Shown in pieces: positions 29,833-39,389 of a stretch of 64,000 nt of DNA (positions within the stretch are counted from its first letter, which is position 1; the number at the start of each line of letters is the position of its first letter). The notes below the pieces were generated by a model. The model was not told where the DNA came from, made no database searches, and saw nothing but the letters and a program-made list of their open reading frames with translations. The DNA comes from Superficieibacter sp. 1612_C1. GTDB lineage: Bacteria; Pseudomonadota; Gammaproteobacteria; Enterobacterales; Enterobacteriaceae. A program made the position numbers and the translations under genes. The stretch covers positions 806,001 to 870,000 of the forward strand of contig NZ_JADGMI010000002.1 of assembly GCF_015234305.1 (NCBI RefSeq), written 5' to 3'.

Positions 29833-30560
29833 AACACCGGGATCTGATCCGTGCCGGGCTACTGGTGCCAGCAGGCAATATGGCGCTGGAGTATGAGCTG
29901 CCGCGCTGGCTGCCGGAGACCATCGCGTTAAACGTCGCGCGCGTGTGGCGGCCTGGGGGAACGACGCTCTCTGCGTCAGCGCTGGAAGCGATGCAGCAAA
30001 ATATCGCGCCGGCGCTCAGCCAGATGGATCGTCTGCCGCTGAAGGTGGCGTTGTTTGGCTGTACAAGCGGGAGTTTTGTTGGTCAGCCCGATGCGCCGGA
30101 AGCGATTGAGCGGCACATCACCGCGACTCTCGGCGTGCCCGCCGTGACCACCGCCCATGCCGTCATCAGAGCATTGCGCGCGCTGAGGGCGAAGCGAATT
30201 TTTATGATCACGCCTTACCCGGACGACATTAACCTCGCTGAGGTGGCGTTTTTACGCCGGTACGGCATAGAGACCGCAGGCTATCAGTCGTTCAACTGTT
30301 CGTCGGCGTATCCCATCGCGGCTGTCGATAGCGATGACATTGTGGCGCTCGCTGGCAAATATGCCGGAGCGATCGGTCGGACCGACGCGCTGTTTATCAG
30401 CTGCACCAACCTGCTCACGCTGGAAATTATTCCGGCGCTGGAAGAGACGCTGGGCGTGCCTGTGGTGACCTCTAATCAGGCATCGCTGTGGGCGCTATTA
30501 CAGGCGCTTGATGTGAAGTCTCGCAGAGCGGCGGGCCGCCTGCTGTCAGTGAATGAATGA
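29829..30560 (+). CDS. Maleate isomerase / Asp-racemase / arylmalonate decarboxylase family enzyme
   Basis: 243-residue member of the Asp/Glu/hydantoin racemase superfamily, closest in pattern to maleate cis-trans isomerase and arylmalonate decarboxylase. The two catalytic cysteines are visible in LFGCTSGSF (about 76-84) and FISCTNLL (about 193-200). VPAGNMALEYELP at the N-terminus is the substrate-binding start seen in maleate isomerases. It overlaps the binding-protein stop by four bases. Next to hydantoinase genes it may racemise or isomerise a hydantoin, carbamoyl amino acid or maleate-type intermediate. Confidence 0.82.
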   Translation: MKHRDLIRAGLLVPAGNMALEYELPRWLPETIALNVARVWRPGGTTLSASALEAMQQNIAPALSQMDRLPLKVALFGCTSGSFVGQPDAPEAIERHITATLGVPAVTTAHAVIRALRALRAKRIFMITPYPDDINLAEVAFLRRYGIETAGYQSFNCSSAYPIAAVDSDDIVALAGKYAGAIGRTDALFISCTNLLTLEIIPALEETLGVPVVTSNQASLWALLQALDVKSRRAAGRLLSVNE

Positions 30561-30582
30561 GCTAACTATACGGAAACAGGTT

Positions 30583-32682
30583 ATGTCGCAAAGAGGAACC
30601 CGAATTGCTGTCGATATCGGCGGCACATTCACCGATATTGTATTGCAGCGCGCCGACGGCACGCTGGTGTCGGCCAAACGTCTGACGACCCACGGCGCGC
30701 CGGAAGAGGCGGTATTAAAGGGCATTGATAATTTGCTCAATGAGACGGCGACGGCGGCGACGGAAGTCAGCGCTGTCGTGCATGGCACTACGCTTGCCAC
30801 CAACGCGCTCATTGAGCGCAAGGGCGCAAAAACGGCGTTGATCACTACCCAGGGATTTCGCGACACGCTGGAAATCGCCCACGAACATCGGTTTGACGTT
30901 TCCGACCTGTACATGAAACGCCCGGAGCCGCTGGTGCCGCGCGCGCTGCGCTTTGAGGTTGTTGAGCGGCTGGCCGCCGACGGCAGCGTGCTGACGCCGC
31001 TGGACCTGCACTCGCTGGAAGCTCTGCTGCTGCCGCTCGATGCTGCGGGGATCACCTCGGTGGCGATAGGTTTTCTGCACAGCTATGTCAACGGCGAGCA
31101 CGAACGCCAGGCCGCGGAATTTCTTCGCCGGGCGCGTCCGGGCCTTTCGATCACCCTGTCGCATGAGGTCTGTCCGGAGATCCGCGAATACGAGCGACTC
31201 TCCACCGCCTGCGCTAACGCTTATGTGCAACCGACCATTGCCCGCTATCTGCAACGACTGGATCAGGGGCTGCGTCAGCGCGGCATCGCCGGTCAGACGC
31301 TGTTGATGATGTCGAATGGCGGTCTGACCTCGCTTGAGCAGGCCTGCCGTTTCCCGGTACTGCTGGTGGAGTCAGGCCCGGCGGGCGGGGCGGTGTTTGC
31401 CGCGCATATCGCCCGCGAAGCGGGGATCGCCGAAGCCATTGCCTTCGATATGGGCGGCACCACGGCGAAAGTGGTGTTTATTGATGATGGCGTGCCGCAA
31501 TACGGCCGCGAGCTTGAGGTGGCGCGGGCGTATCGCTTTCTGAAAGGCAGCGGCATGCCGCTGCGTATCCCGGTGGTGGATATGGTTGAAATCGGCGCTG
31601 GCGGCGGCTCGCTGGCGAAGCGTAACGCGCTTGGGCTTATCGACGTTGGTCCGGAAAGCAGTGGCTCAGAGCCGGGGCCCGCCTGCTATGGTCGCGGTGG
31701 CGAGTTGCCGGCGATTACCGATGCCGACCTGCTGCTGGGCAAAATCGACGCCTCGCGTTTTGCCGGCGGCAAAATCGCCCTGTCGCGGGACAATGCCGTT
31801 CACGCTTTACAGACGCATCTCAGCGATGAAACCGACCGCGACGGACAGCAGGCAGCGATGGCGATGGTCGAAGTGGTTGATGAGAATATGACCAACGCCG
31901 CGCGGGTGCATGCAACCGACCGGGGCTTATCCATTGAAGGCCGGACGCTCATCGCCTTTGGAGGCGCGGCACCGATGCATGCGGCGCGCGTCGCGCAAAA
32001 ACTTGGCATCGATCGGGTAATTATTCCCAAAGGGGCGGGCGTCGGTTCAGCGCACGGCTTTTTGCTGGCCCCGCTGGCCTGCGAAGTAGTTAAGACGCAG
32101 CTTCTGTCGCTGAAGGCATTTAATGCAGAGCAGGTGAATGCCATTTTTGGCCAGCTGTACCAGCAGGCGAAGGCCACGCTGGCGGTCAGTCCGCAGGATG
32201 AGGCAGCGCTGCATCAGGAACATACTGTTTATATGCGCTACCGCGGGCAGGGGCATGAAATCCCGGTACGCCTGAGCGGAAAAACGCGCTATCAAGAACA
32301 CGACGCCGCCTGGCTTACCACCCGCTTCGAAGAGGAGTACGCCCGCCACTTTCACCGCATCATTCCCGGCATGCAGATCGAGTGTCTGACGTGGGGCTTA
32401 AGGCTGAGCCGTGAAACCGACGCGCCACCGGTGCCCGCGGCAACGAAGCGCGAGGCGTATACGCCCGCGCCGCAGCGCGAACAGACGCTGGTCGACCTGG
32501 CCACGCTGTCGGCACAGCAGGCTGGGGTCTATCCGCGCGAAGATTTACGCATCGGCGCACAACTACAGGGCCCGGCGATTATCGCAGAGAGCGAAACGAA
32601 CACCGTCGTCCCGCAGGGGTTCAGCGTCACCCTCAGCCGCCAGCAACATCTTATTTTGCAAGCCAACCGGGAGGAAAAATGA
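30583..32682 (+). CDS. Hydantoinase A / 5-oxoprolinase-type ATPase subunit (HyuA family)
   Basis: About 699 residues, the usual length of the ATP-dependent subunit of N-methylhydantoinase, 5-oxoprolinase and acetophenone-carboxylase complexes. The actin-like ATP-binding start is RIAVDIGGTFTDIVL; VVHGTTLATNALIERKGAK, AFDMGGTTAKVVFIDDG and VVDMVEIGAGGGSLA are further family signatures. ATG at 30583 is chosen over an upstream in-frame codon (30553) that lies in the previous gene. The B subunit follows with a four-base overlap. The enzyme likely opens a cyclic amide using ATP. Confidence 0.9.
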   Translation: MSQRGTRIAVDIGGTFTDIVLQRADGTLVSAKRLTTHGAPEEAVLKGIDNLLNETATAATEVSAVVHGTTLATNALIERKGAKTALITTQGFRDTLEIAHEHRFDVSDLYMKRPEPLVPRALRFEVVERLAADGSVLTPLDLHSLEALLLPLDAAGITSVAIGFLHSYVNGEHERQAAEFLRRARPGLSITLSHEVCPEIREYERLSTACANAYVQPTIARYLQRLDQGLRQRGIAGQTLLMMSNGGLTSLEQACRFPVLLVESGPAGGAVFAAHIAREAGIAEAIAFDMGGTTAKVVFIDDGVPQYGRELEVARAYRFLKGSGMPLRIPVVDMVEIGAGGGSLAKRNALGLIDVGPESSGSEPGPACYGRGGELPAITDADLLLGKIDASRFAGGKIALSRDNAVHALQTHLSDETDRDGQQAAMAMVEVVDENMTNAARVHATDRGLSIEGRTLIAFGGAAPMHAARVAQKLGIDRVIIPKGAGVGSAHGFLLAPLACEVVKTQLLSLKAFNAEQVNAIFGQLYQQAKATLAVSPQDEAALHQEHTVYMRYRGQGHEIPVRLSGKTRYQEHDAAWLTTRFEEEYARHFHRIIPGMQIECLTWGLRLSRETDAPPVPAATKREAYTPAPQREQTLVDLATLSAQQAGVYPREDLRIGAQLQGPAIIAESETNTVVPQGFSVTLSRQQHLILQANREEK

Positions 32683-34334
32683 GCGCCGCTATCTCCGACA
32701 TTCAGCTTCAGGTCATCTGGAGCCGCCTTATCGCGGCGGTAGAGGAGCAGGCCAGAAGTCTGATCCGCGCCGGTTTCAGCACCTCGACCCGGGAAGCGGG
32801 CGATGTTTCCGCGGGCGTCTTCTCCCGCGAGGGTGAGATGCTGGCCCAGGCGGTGACCGGCACGCCCGGACATGTGAATTCGATGGCCCGTTCGGTGAAG
32901 CACTTCCTGGCCGCTTATCCGCTGGACACCCTGGCACCGGGCGACGTGCTCATTACTAACGATCCGTGGAAAGCGACGGGGCACCTGTCCGATATTTCGG
33001 TGGTCACCCCGGTCTTTCGTCACGGACGCGCCGTGGCGCTGTTCGCCTGTACTACGCACGTGGTGGATATCGGCGGCAACGGACCGTCACCAGAATCACG
33101 TCAGGTGTTCGGCGAAGGGCTGTTTATTCCCATTATGAAGCTGGCCGCGGGAGGCGTGGTTAACGAAAGCCTGCTGCAAATCGTCCGTGCCAACGTCAGG
33201 GAGCCGGTGCAGGTCGAGGGCGATATTTTTGCCCTGATGGCCTGTAATGACGTAGGCAACCGCCGCCTGCAAAAGGTCATGGATGAGTACGCGCTGGATG
33301 ACTTTTCCGCTATCGGCGCGCGCATTCTGGCCTTCAGCCAGCGGGCAATGATGGCGGCCATCGGTGAACTGCCGCACGGCACGTGGCGCAACAGCATGCG
33401 CGTCGACGGCTATGAACAGCCGATCGATCTGGTGGCCGCTGTCACCATTGACGACAGCGGCATCCATATCGATATGGAAGGCACCTCCGGGCCGTCGCGC
33501 TACGGCATCAACTGCCCGCTGTGCTACACCGAAGCCTACGCGGCATTTGGCGTTAAAAGTCTGATTGCGCCCGCGCTGCCCAACAACGCGGCGACGCTGG
33601 GCTGCATTACGCTGCGTGCGCCGGAGGACTGCATCGCCAACGCCCACTGGCCGCGCCCGGTGGTGGCCCGTTCTCTGGTCGGCATGTTTCTGCCGGATCT
33701 GATTTTCGGTTGCCTGCGCCAAATCCTCGCCGATAAAACCCCGGCGGAAAGCACCGGCAGCCTGTGGAACGTGCGGCTGGCCGCGCCTGCTTCCGAATGG
33801 GGAAACGCCTATATGACCACCAGTTTCCACAGCGGCGGCGCGGGAGCGAGGCCGCAGAGCGACGGGCTTTCCGCCACGCCGTTTCCCTCCGGCGTGAAAA
33901 ATGTGCCGGTGGAGATCACCGAAGCCATGACCAGTATCGTGGTATGGGAGAAATCCCTGCTTCAGGATTCCGGCGGCGCGGGGCAGTACCGTGGCGGACT
34001 GGGGCAAAAAATGGTGATCGGCAATCGTTTTCCGGTGCCGCTGGCGCTCTACGCCCGTTTCGATCGGGTCATCCATCCCGCACGCGGCAGCGAAGGCGGA
34101 TTGCCGGGCCGTACGGGCCAACTTTATCTGGCTTCGGGTAAGACGCTGAACGCCAAAGGCATCCAGGAGATCCCCGTTGAGGATCGGCTGGTGCTGGAAA
34201 TGCCCGGCGGCGGCGGGTGGGGTGATCCGCAGCAGCGGGCAGAGAGCGAGATCCTTGCTGATATTGAGGCGGGATATATTAGTCAGGAGCAGGCTGTCGC
34301 CGTTTATGGCATTGACGCGCAGCGCCTGAAATAA
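32679..34334 (+). CDS. Hydantoinase B / oxoprolinase beta subunit (HyuB family)
   Basis: 551-residue catalytic partner of HyuA. Typical segments are QVIWSRLIAAVEEQARSLIR, GDVLITNDPWKATGHLSD (metal/substrate loop), ALFACTTHVVDIGGNGPSP and EMPGGGGWGDPQQR near the C-terminus. A strong GGGAGGAAAA ribosome binding site precedes it. With HyuA it forms the ATP-dependent ring-opening or carboxylating complex. It is the last gene before a hairpin at 34358. Confidence 0.92.
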   Translation: MSAAISDIQLQVIWSRLIAAVEEQARSLIRAGFSTSTREAGDVSAGVFSREGEMLAQAVTGTPGHVNSMARSVKHFLAAYPLDTLAPGDVLITNDPWKATGHLSDISVVTPVFRHGRAVALFACTTHVVDIGGNGPSPESRQVFGEGLFIPIMKLAAGGVVNESLLQIVRANVREPVQVEGDIFALMACNDVGNRRLQKVMDEYALDDFSAIGARILAFSQRAMMAAIGELPHGTWRNSMRVDGYEQPIDLVAAVTIDDSGIHIDMEGTSGPSRYGINCPLCYTEAYAAFGVKSLIAPALPNNAATLGCITLRAPEDCIANAHWPRPVVARSLVGMFLPDLIFGCLRQILADKTPAESTGSLWNVRLAAPASEWGNAYMTTSFHSGGAGARPQSDGLSATPFPSGVKNVPVEITEAMTSIVVWEKSLLQDSGGAGQYRGGLGQKMVIGNRFPVPLALYARFDRVIHPARGSEGGLPGRTGQLYLASGKTLNAKGIQEIPVEDRLVLEMPGGGGWGDPQQRAESEILADIEAGYISQEQAVAVYGIDAQRLK

Positions 34335-34357
34335 GTTATTAACGTTGTTAGTAGACT

Positions 34358-34379
34358 GTCTCATTCGAATGAATGGGAC
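34358..34379 (+). terminator. Stem-loop after the hyu genes
   Basis: GTCTCATTC and GAATGGGAC pair (one wobble) around a GAAT loop just after the HyuB stop, followed by GGTAATTTTG. It looks like a modest intrinsic terminator separating the catabolic operon from the porin gene. Confidence 0.55.
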
Positions 34380-34412
34380 GGTAATTTTGTGACCTAAACT
34401 CTGGGGAAGTTA

Positions 34413-35465
34413 ATGAAAAAAATAATTCTTATGGCGTTATTTGTCAGCGCCTCCTCTGCCCACGCGGCGGAAATCTTTAATAAGGACAAAAATAAACTGG
34501 ATCTGTATGGCAGCGTCCGGGCCCGACATTATTTCAGCGATAGCGACAGCGTTGATGGCGATGCATCTTATGTCCGGTTGGGATTTAAAGGCCAGAGCCA
34601 AATTAACGACAGCCTGACCGGATTCGGCCAGTGGGAATATAATTTCCAGGCCAATAACTCCGAGGGCAGCGATGCGCAGGACGGCAATAAAACGCGTCTG
34701 GCCTTTGCTGGTCTGAAGTTTAGCCGCTTCGGCTCCATTGATTATGGACGTAACTGGGGCGTGACGTATGATGTGGCGTCGATCACCGATAAAGCGCCGA
34801 TCTTCGACGAGCTGACCTATAGCACCGCGGATAACTTTATGACCGGGCGTTCTACCGGCTTACTGACCTGGCGTAACAGCGACCTGTTCGGTGCCGTTGA
34901 CGGACTGGACGTGACCGCGCAGTATCAGGGGCGCAACTCAGATCGGTCGGCTACCGCCACTAACGGCGATGGCTACGGTTTCTCGCTGAGTTATGAACTG
35001 GTCGATAATCTTACTGTTCTCGGGACGTACAGCGCGTCGAAAAGAACCTCGGCTCAGCAACAGCTGCGGTGGGGCGAAGGCGACCGCGCCGAGATTTGGG
35101 CCACCGGCATTAAATACGACGATAACGATTTATATCTGGCCGCGCTCTATTCCAACAGCCATAACCTGAACAAAATCAGTTCATCCGGTTATGCCAACGA
35201 AGCCAACAGTTTTGAAGCGGTTGCCTCATATCTGTTCTCTTCCGGCATCAAACCGTTCGCGGGTTATTTCCAGTCGCGCGGAGAAGATATTGAAGGGGTA
35301 GGGAAGGCGGATATCGTTAAATATGTTGATGTCGCGCTCTCCTGGTTCATTAATAAAAACATGCTGGCCTATGCCGATTATAAAATCAACCTGCTGGACG
35401 ATGATAATCCGCTGGGGGTGAGTAGCGATGACAAATTTGGTGTCGGGTTAACGTACCAGTTCTGA
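34413..35465 (+). CDS. OmpC/OmpF-type outer-membrane porin
   Basis: 350-residue trimeric porin of the enterobacterial general-porin family. A Sec signal of about 21 residues ends in AHA; the mature protein starts AEIFNKDKNKLDLYGSV and ends GVGLTYQF with the required C-terminal Phe. The constriction-loop region can be seen near RNWGVTYDVASITDKAPIFD. The sequence differs clearly from OmpC, OmpF and PhoE, so this is an accessory porin. Its place after the hyu/ABC cluster suggests it admits that pathway's substrate through the outer membrane. Confidence 0.88.
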   Translation: MKKIILMALFVSASSAHAAEIFNKDKNKLDLYGSVRARHYFSDSDSVDGDASYVRLGFKGQSQINDSLTGFGQWEYNFQANNSEGSDAQDGNKTRLAFAGLKFSRFGSIDYGRNWGVTYDVASITDKAPIFDELTYSTADNFMTGRSTGLLTWRNSDLFGAVDGLDVTAQYQGRNSDRSATATNGDGYGFSLSYELVDNLTVLGTYSASKRTSAQQQLRWGEGDRAEIWATGIKYDDNDLYLAALYSNSHNLNKISSSGYANEANSFEAVASYLFSSGIKPFAGYFQSRGEDIEGVGKADIVKYVDVALSWFINKNMLAYADYKINLLDDDNPLGVSSDDKFGVGLTYQF

Positions 35466-35516
35466 TATCACTGTTATCAACTGACATAACGCAGGCGTTA
35501 ATAAAAGGGTGGCGGC

Positions 35517-37805
35517 ATGAATAATGAAAAAATGCATAGCTCGCACTGGGGCGTTTTTCGCGTCTCTGAGGAGAAGCACGGGCTAAACGTGAAAGCCTGG
35601 GGCGACGATCCTGACCCCAGTCCGCTATTAGCGAATTTTACTGATTCTGCCGACCACCCGGTGCGAATTACAAAGCCCGCCGTACGGCGCGGCTGGCTTG
35701 AGAACGGTCCGGGCCCTGACGATCGCCGGGGTGCGGATGAGTATATTGAGATGGAATGGGAGCAGGTCCTCGACCTTGCCGCCGATGAACTGGCGCGGGT
35801 CAATCGCCAGTACGGGCCAGAGGCGGTTTTTGGCGGCTCCTACGGCTGGTCGAGCGCCGGGCGTTTTCACCACGCGCAAAGCCAGGTACATCGCTTTCTG
35901 AACACCACCATCGGCGGCTACGTACGTTCGGTCAACAGCTACAGTTCAGGAGCAGCGGCGGTGATCCTGCCGCATATTATCGGCGAGTTAAACGAGGTGG
36001 CGCGTCGGGGCGTCAGCTGGGACGATATCGCCGCGCATAGCGATATCATTCTCTCTTTTGGCGGCATGGCGCTGAAAAATTCGCAGGTAGCCAGCGGCGG
36101 CATCAGCCGGCATACCGAGCGGGAGTTTATGCGTCAGGCCGCCGCAAGGGGGGCCCGGTTTATCAATTTCAGCCCGCTGCGAACGGATATGCCGTCAGAG
36201 GCCCGCGCCGAATGGTGGTCGGTCGTCCCCGGCAGCGATGCGGCGCTGATGCTGGCGCTGATCCACGAGATTGTCGTCAGCGGCAATGCCGACCGGGCGT
36301 TTCTCGAACGTTACTGCGAGGGCTGGCCGCTATTCGAAGCCTATATACTGGGTAATGCCGATGGTCAGGCAAAAACGCCGCGCTGGGCGGCGGAAATTTG
36401 CCGGATCCCGGAAAACGAGATTGCTTCGCTGGCCCGTGACCTTGCCGGGAAGCGGGTGCTGGTGACGGTCTCGCACTCCTTACAGCGCGCGGAACACGGC
36501 GAGCAGCCGGTATGGCTGGGGTTGGCGCTGGCGGCGGTGTTAGGCCAGCCCGGATTACCCGGCGGCGGCTACGCCTATGCGCTGGGAGCGATTGGGCATT
36601 ACGGTAAACATCATAACGTGGTCGCCTTTCCGCCGTTCCCGCAGGGGGTGAATAAGGTGAGCACCTTTATTCCGGTGGCCAGAATTGCCGATATGCTGCT
36701 CAACCCTGGTGAGCACTATGATTTTAATGGTCAGCGGCTAACCTATCCGCACATTAAGCTGGCATGGTGGGCGGGCGGCAATCCGTTCCACCACCATCAG
36801 GATCTGGGCCGGCTGCGTCGCGCCTTCAGCCGTCTGGATACGCTTATCGTCCATGAACCGTTCTGGACCGCCACGGCGCGTCATGCCGATATTGTTCTGC
36901 CTGCCACAATGACCCTTGAGCGTGATGATATCGGCGGCACGCCGACCGATCCTCTGCTGGTGGCGATGCAGAAAGTAAGAGCGCCGCAGGGCGAGGCGCG
37001 GGATGACTATGCAATTTTTACGACACTGGCGCGACGTTTGGGCGCGGAACTCGCCTTTACTGAAGGGCGCAGCAGCCAGCAATGGCTGCATCATCTTTAC
37101 GGCCAGATGCAGGAAAAACTGCGTGAGCTCGGTATTAACGTGCCGGACTTCGACGCCTTCTGGCAGGCAGGAACGCTGTTGTTACCGCAGATCCAGGACG
37201 GCGATCGGCTGATGCGGGGCTTTCGCGCCGATCCGACCGCCGCGCCGCTGCCCACAGCCAGCGGGAAAATCGAACTCTTTTCCCGCACCATAGCGCGTTT
37301 CGGCTATGCGGATTGTCCGGGGCATCCGGCGTGGCTGCCGCCGACGCAGCAACCCGACGCGCATCATTCTCTCTGGCTTATCGCGAATCAGCCCGCCACG
37401 CGCCTGCACAGCCAGCTTGATTTTGGACAGTGGAGCGCGCGGCACAAGCAAAAAGATCGGGAAATATGCCAGATGCACCCGCTGGACGCCGCGAAGAGAG
37501 CGATCCACACGGGCGATATCGTGAAGATTTTTAATCAGCGCGGGGCGCTGCTGGCCTGCGCAAAGGTGACGGAGGACATCATGCCTGGCGTAATTCAGGT
37601 GCCGACCGGTGCCTGGTTCGATCCGCTGGAGCCGCTGGCTGACGCGCCGTTTTGCGTCCATGGTAACCCCAATGTTGTCACCCTCGACGAAGGCACGTCA
37701 TCGCTGGCGCAGGGGTGTACCGGGCAGATCGCTACCGTAGAGATGGTAAAATATGAAGGCGTTTTGCCGCCGGTAAAGGCGTTTATTCCGCCGCGGCTGT
37801 CCTGA
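35517..37805 (+). CDS. Molybdopterin S/N-oxide reductase, BisC-like
   Basis: 762-residue bis-MGD enzyme of the DMSO reductase family, biotin-sulfoxide/TMAO reductase branch. GGSYGWSSAGRFHHAQSQ and NSYSSGAA give the active-site region with the serine ligand; SWDDIAAHSDIILSFGG, VNVSHS-like VTVSHSLQRAEHGEQPVW and WTATARHADIVLPATMTLE follow the family order. No Tat signal is present, so it is cytoplasmic like BisC rather than periplasmic like TorA or TorZ. It may salvage an oxidised sulfur or nitrogen compound linked to the neighbouring pathway. Confidence 0.9.
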   Translation: MNNEKMHSSHWGVFRVSEEKHGLNVKAWGDDPDPSPLLANFTDSADHPVRITKPAVRRGWLENGPGPDDRRGADEYIEMEWEQVLDLAADELARVNRQYGPEAVFGGSYGWSSAGRFHHAQSQVHRFLNTTIGGYVRSVNSYSSGAAAVILPHIIGELNEVARRGVSWDDIAAHSDIILSFGGMALKNSQVASGGISRHTEREFMRQAAARGARFINFSPLRTDMPSEARAEWWSVVPGSDAALMLALIHEIVVSGNADRAFLERYCEGWPLFEAYILGNADGQAKTPRWAAEICRIPENEIASLARDLAGKRVLVTVSHSLQRAEHGEQPVWLGLALAAVLGQPGLPGGGYAYALGAIGHYGKHHNVVAFPPFPQGVNKVSTFIPVARIADMLLNPGEHYDFNGQRLTYPHIKLAWWAGGNPFHHHQDLGRLRRAFSRLDTLIVHEPFWTATARHADIVLPATMTLERDDIGGTPTDPLLVAMQKVRAPQGEARDDYAIFTTLARRLGAELAFTEGRSSQQWLHHLYGQMQEKLRELGINVPDFDAFWQAGTLLLPQIQDGDRLMRGFRADPTAAPLPTASGKIELFSRTIARFGYADCPGHPAWLPPTQQPDAHHSLWLIANQPATRLHSQLDFGQWSARHKQKDREICQMHPLDAAKRAIHTGDIVKIFNQRGALLACAKVTEDIMPGVIQVPTGAWFDPLEPLADAPFCVHGNPNVVTLDEGTSSLAQGCTGQIATVEMVKYEGVLPPVKAFIPPRLS

Positions 37806-37890
37806 AATTGTTCACGCCATGCCGCGCCAGTAAGTTATCTGTAAGAATCTCGCCTTCATGATGCTATTTTCACTACTTCAGGAAATCATC

Positions 37891-38706
37891 ATGCGCTGTC
37901 GTTCCCTTTTTCTCTCTGGTTGCGCTGCCGGGCGCGGGGTTGTTGTTACATTGTTGATTAACGGAACGCTAATGTTCGTACCGGCAACCCAGGCCAGTGT
38001 AAAAGATCCACAAAAAGCGACTGTCTGGGGGCTGGGGGTTGGCGTTACCAGTAGCCAGAAGCCTTACATTGACGTCGATCGCGATACGTCCGTCCTGCCT
38101 TTGCTCCATGTTGAAAATCGCTATGTCAAATTCTTTGGCACGACCCTTGAGGCCAAACTTCCAGGCATCACCCTGAGCGAAACGAATAACCTTCATTTTG
38201 GCATTATTGGCAGATGGGACGGTGCCGGATACGAATCCGATGACTCATGGATGCTGGAAGGGATGGAAAAGCGAAAGGGCGGGCTTTGGGCTGGCGGAAA
38301 AATAGAATGGCAAACCAGCCTGCTTAATATTAATGCCGACTGGACGCACGACGTTTCAGGCAACAGCAAAGGACAACAACTTTCGCTTGTCCTGGACAGA
38401 TCCTGGCAAATCGGAGACCATTTATCGATAACGCCTCGCATTGGCGCAACATGGTATGACAGCAAATACGTGGATTATTATTACGGCGTACGTTCGCATG
38501 AAGTCAGAGCCGGACGCCCCAGGTATCATGGCGGGGCAGGGATCGGTGCTGAAGCCGGCCTGCAAAGCGTTTACAGCTTCAACACTCACCACTCTTTAAT
38601 ACTGGATGCACAAATGAGTCGCTTTCCCTCTGACGTTAAAGACAGTCCGCTGGTGGATCGTTCCAGTAGTAATCGCCTCTCCCTTGGTTATGTGTACTAT
38701 TTCTGA
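37891..38706 (+). CDS. MipA/OmpV family outer-membrane protein
   Basis: About 271 residues from the ATG preceded by CAGGAA. A long signal peptide (hydrophobic core GVVVTLLINGTLMFVP, cleavage near ATQA) is followed by a beta-barrel MipA/OmpV sequence: VWGLGVGVTSSQKPYIDVDR, LEAKLPGI and a C-terminal RLSLGYVYYF ending in aromatic Phe. MipA-type proteins scaffold murein synthesis/hydrolysis machinery or act as outer-membrane adaptors in stress responses. The stop shares a base with the response-regulator ATG (TGATG), so sensor system and membrane protein are co-expressed. Confidence 0.87.
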   Translation: MRCRSLFLSGCAAGRGVVVTLLINGTLMFVPATQASVKDPQKATVWGLGVGVTSSQKPYIDVDRDTSVLPLLHVENRYVKFFGTTLEAKLPGITLSETNNLHFGIIGRWDGAGYESDDSWMLEGMEKRKGGLWAGGKIEWQTSLLNINADWTHDVSGNSKGQQLSLVLDRSWQIGDHLSITPRIGATWYDSKYVDYYYGVRSHEVRAGRPRYHGGAGIGAEAGLQSVYSFNTHHSLILDAQMSRFPSDVKDSPLVDRSSSNRLSLGYVYYF

Positions 38707-39389
38707 TGGCAAGGATCCTGCTTGTTGAAGACCACGACCATATTGCCCGGCTCATTATCAAAGGCCTGGCGAATGCCGGTATCATGGCAGATGTGGTCGA
38801 GCGGGGCGACGCAGCGTGGAGCGCGGTCAATCAGATAACCTATCAAGGGCTGGTGCTGGACCGCGGATTGCCCGATGGCGATGGCCTGGCGCTGCTGCAA
38901 AAATTGCGGCGGGCCGGGGTGACGATACCTTGCCTGATGTTGACCGGCAGAGATGCTTTGCACGATCGGGTCGAGGGACTGGAAGCCGGGGCCGACGACT
39001 ACTTAACCAAACCTTTTGCAATGGCTGAGCTGGTTGCACGCGTGAAGGCGCTGCTTCGACGCCCTTCAGTCAGTCATCCGCCGCAACCTTTTTTCGGCGA
39101 TTTAATGCTTTCCCCGGAGTCAGGTATGGCCTGCCGCGGCGATGAAAAGATCTTACTCGCGCCTGCGGAAATGCAAATTTTGCTGGCGCTGGTACGTAAG
39201 CAGGGCGGTATCGTTCGTCGCAGCGCGCTGGAATCGGCAGCCTGGGGATTTAGTGAGGCGGTAACGCCAAATGCGCTGGATGTCGCGTTGCATCGGATAC
39301 GCCGTAAGCTGGCGATAATAGCGTCGGAACTGCAACTGGTAAATATAAGGTCACAAGGCTATGCCCTGCAAAAAAACCAGCTGGTTTAA
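38706..39389 (+). CDS. OmpR-family two-component response regulator
   Basis: 227 residues: receiver domain with the acidic pair in LVEDHDH (8-9), phosphoacceptor Asp52 in LVLDRGLPDGDG and the conserved Lys in DYLTKPF; C-terminal OmpR/PhoB winged helix with ALDVALHRIRRKL as recognition region. Coupled to the MipA gene upstream and overlapping the sensor kinase gene by 29 bases. The arrangement resembles QseB/PmrA-like regulators. Likely targets include its own mipA operon. Confidence 0.92.
   Translation: MARILLVEDHDHIARLIIKGLANAGIMADVVERGDAAWSAVNQITYQGLVLDRGLPDGDGLALLQKLRRAGVTIPCLMLTGRDALHDRVEGLEAGADDYLTKPFAMAELVARVKALLRRPSVSHPPQPFFGDLMLSPESGMACRGDEKILLAPAEMQILLALVRKQGGIVRRSALESAAWGFSEAVTPNALDVALHRIRRKLAIIASELQLVNIRSQGYALQKNQLV

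Noticed and set aside
33096-34364. 422-codon minus-strand frame under the HyuB gene
   Set aside because: Antisense to a clear HyuB protein; high-G+C codons leave long shadow frames open.
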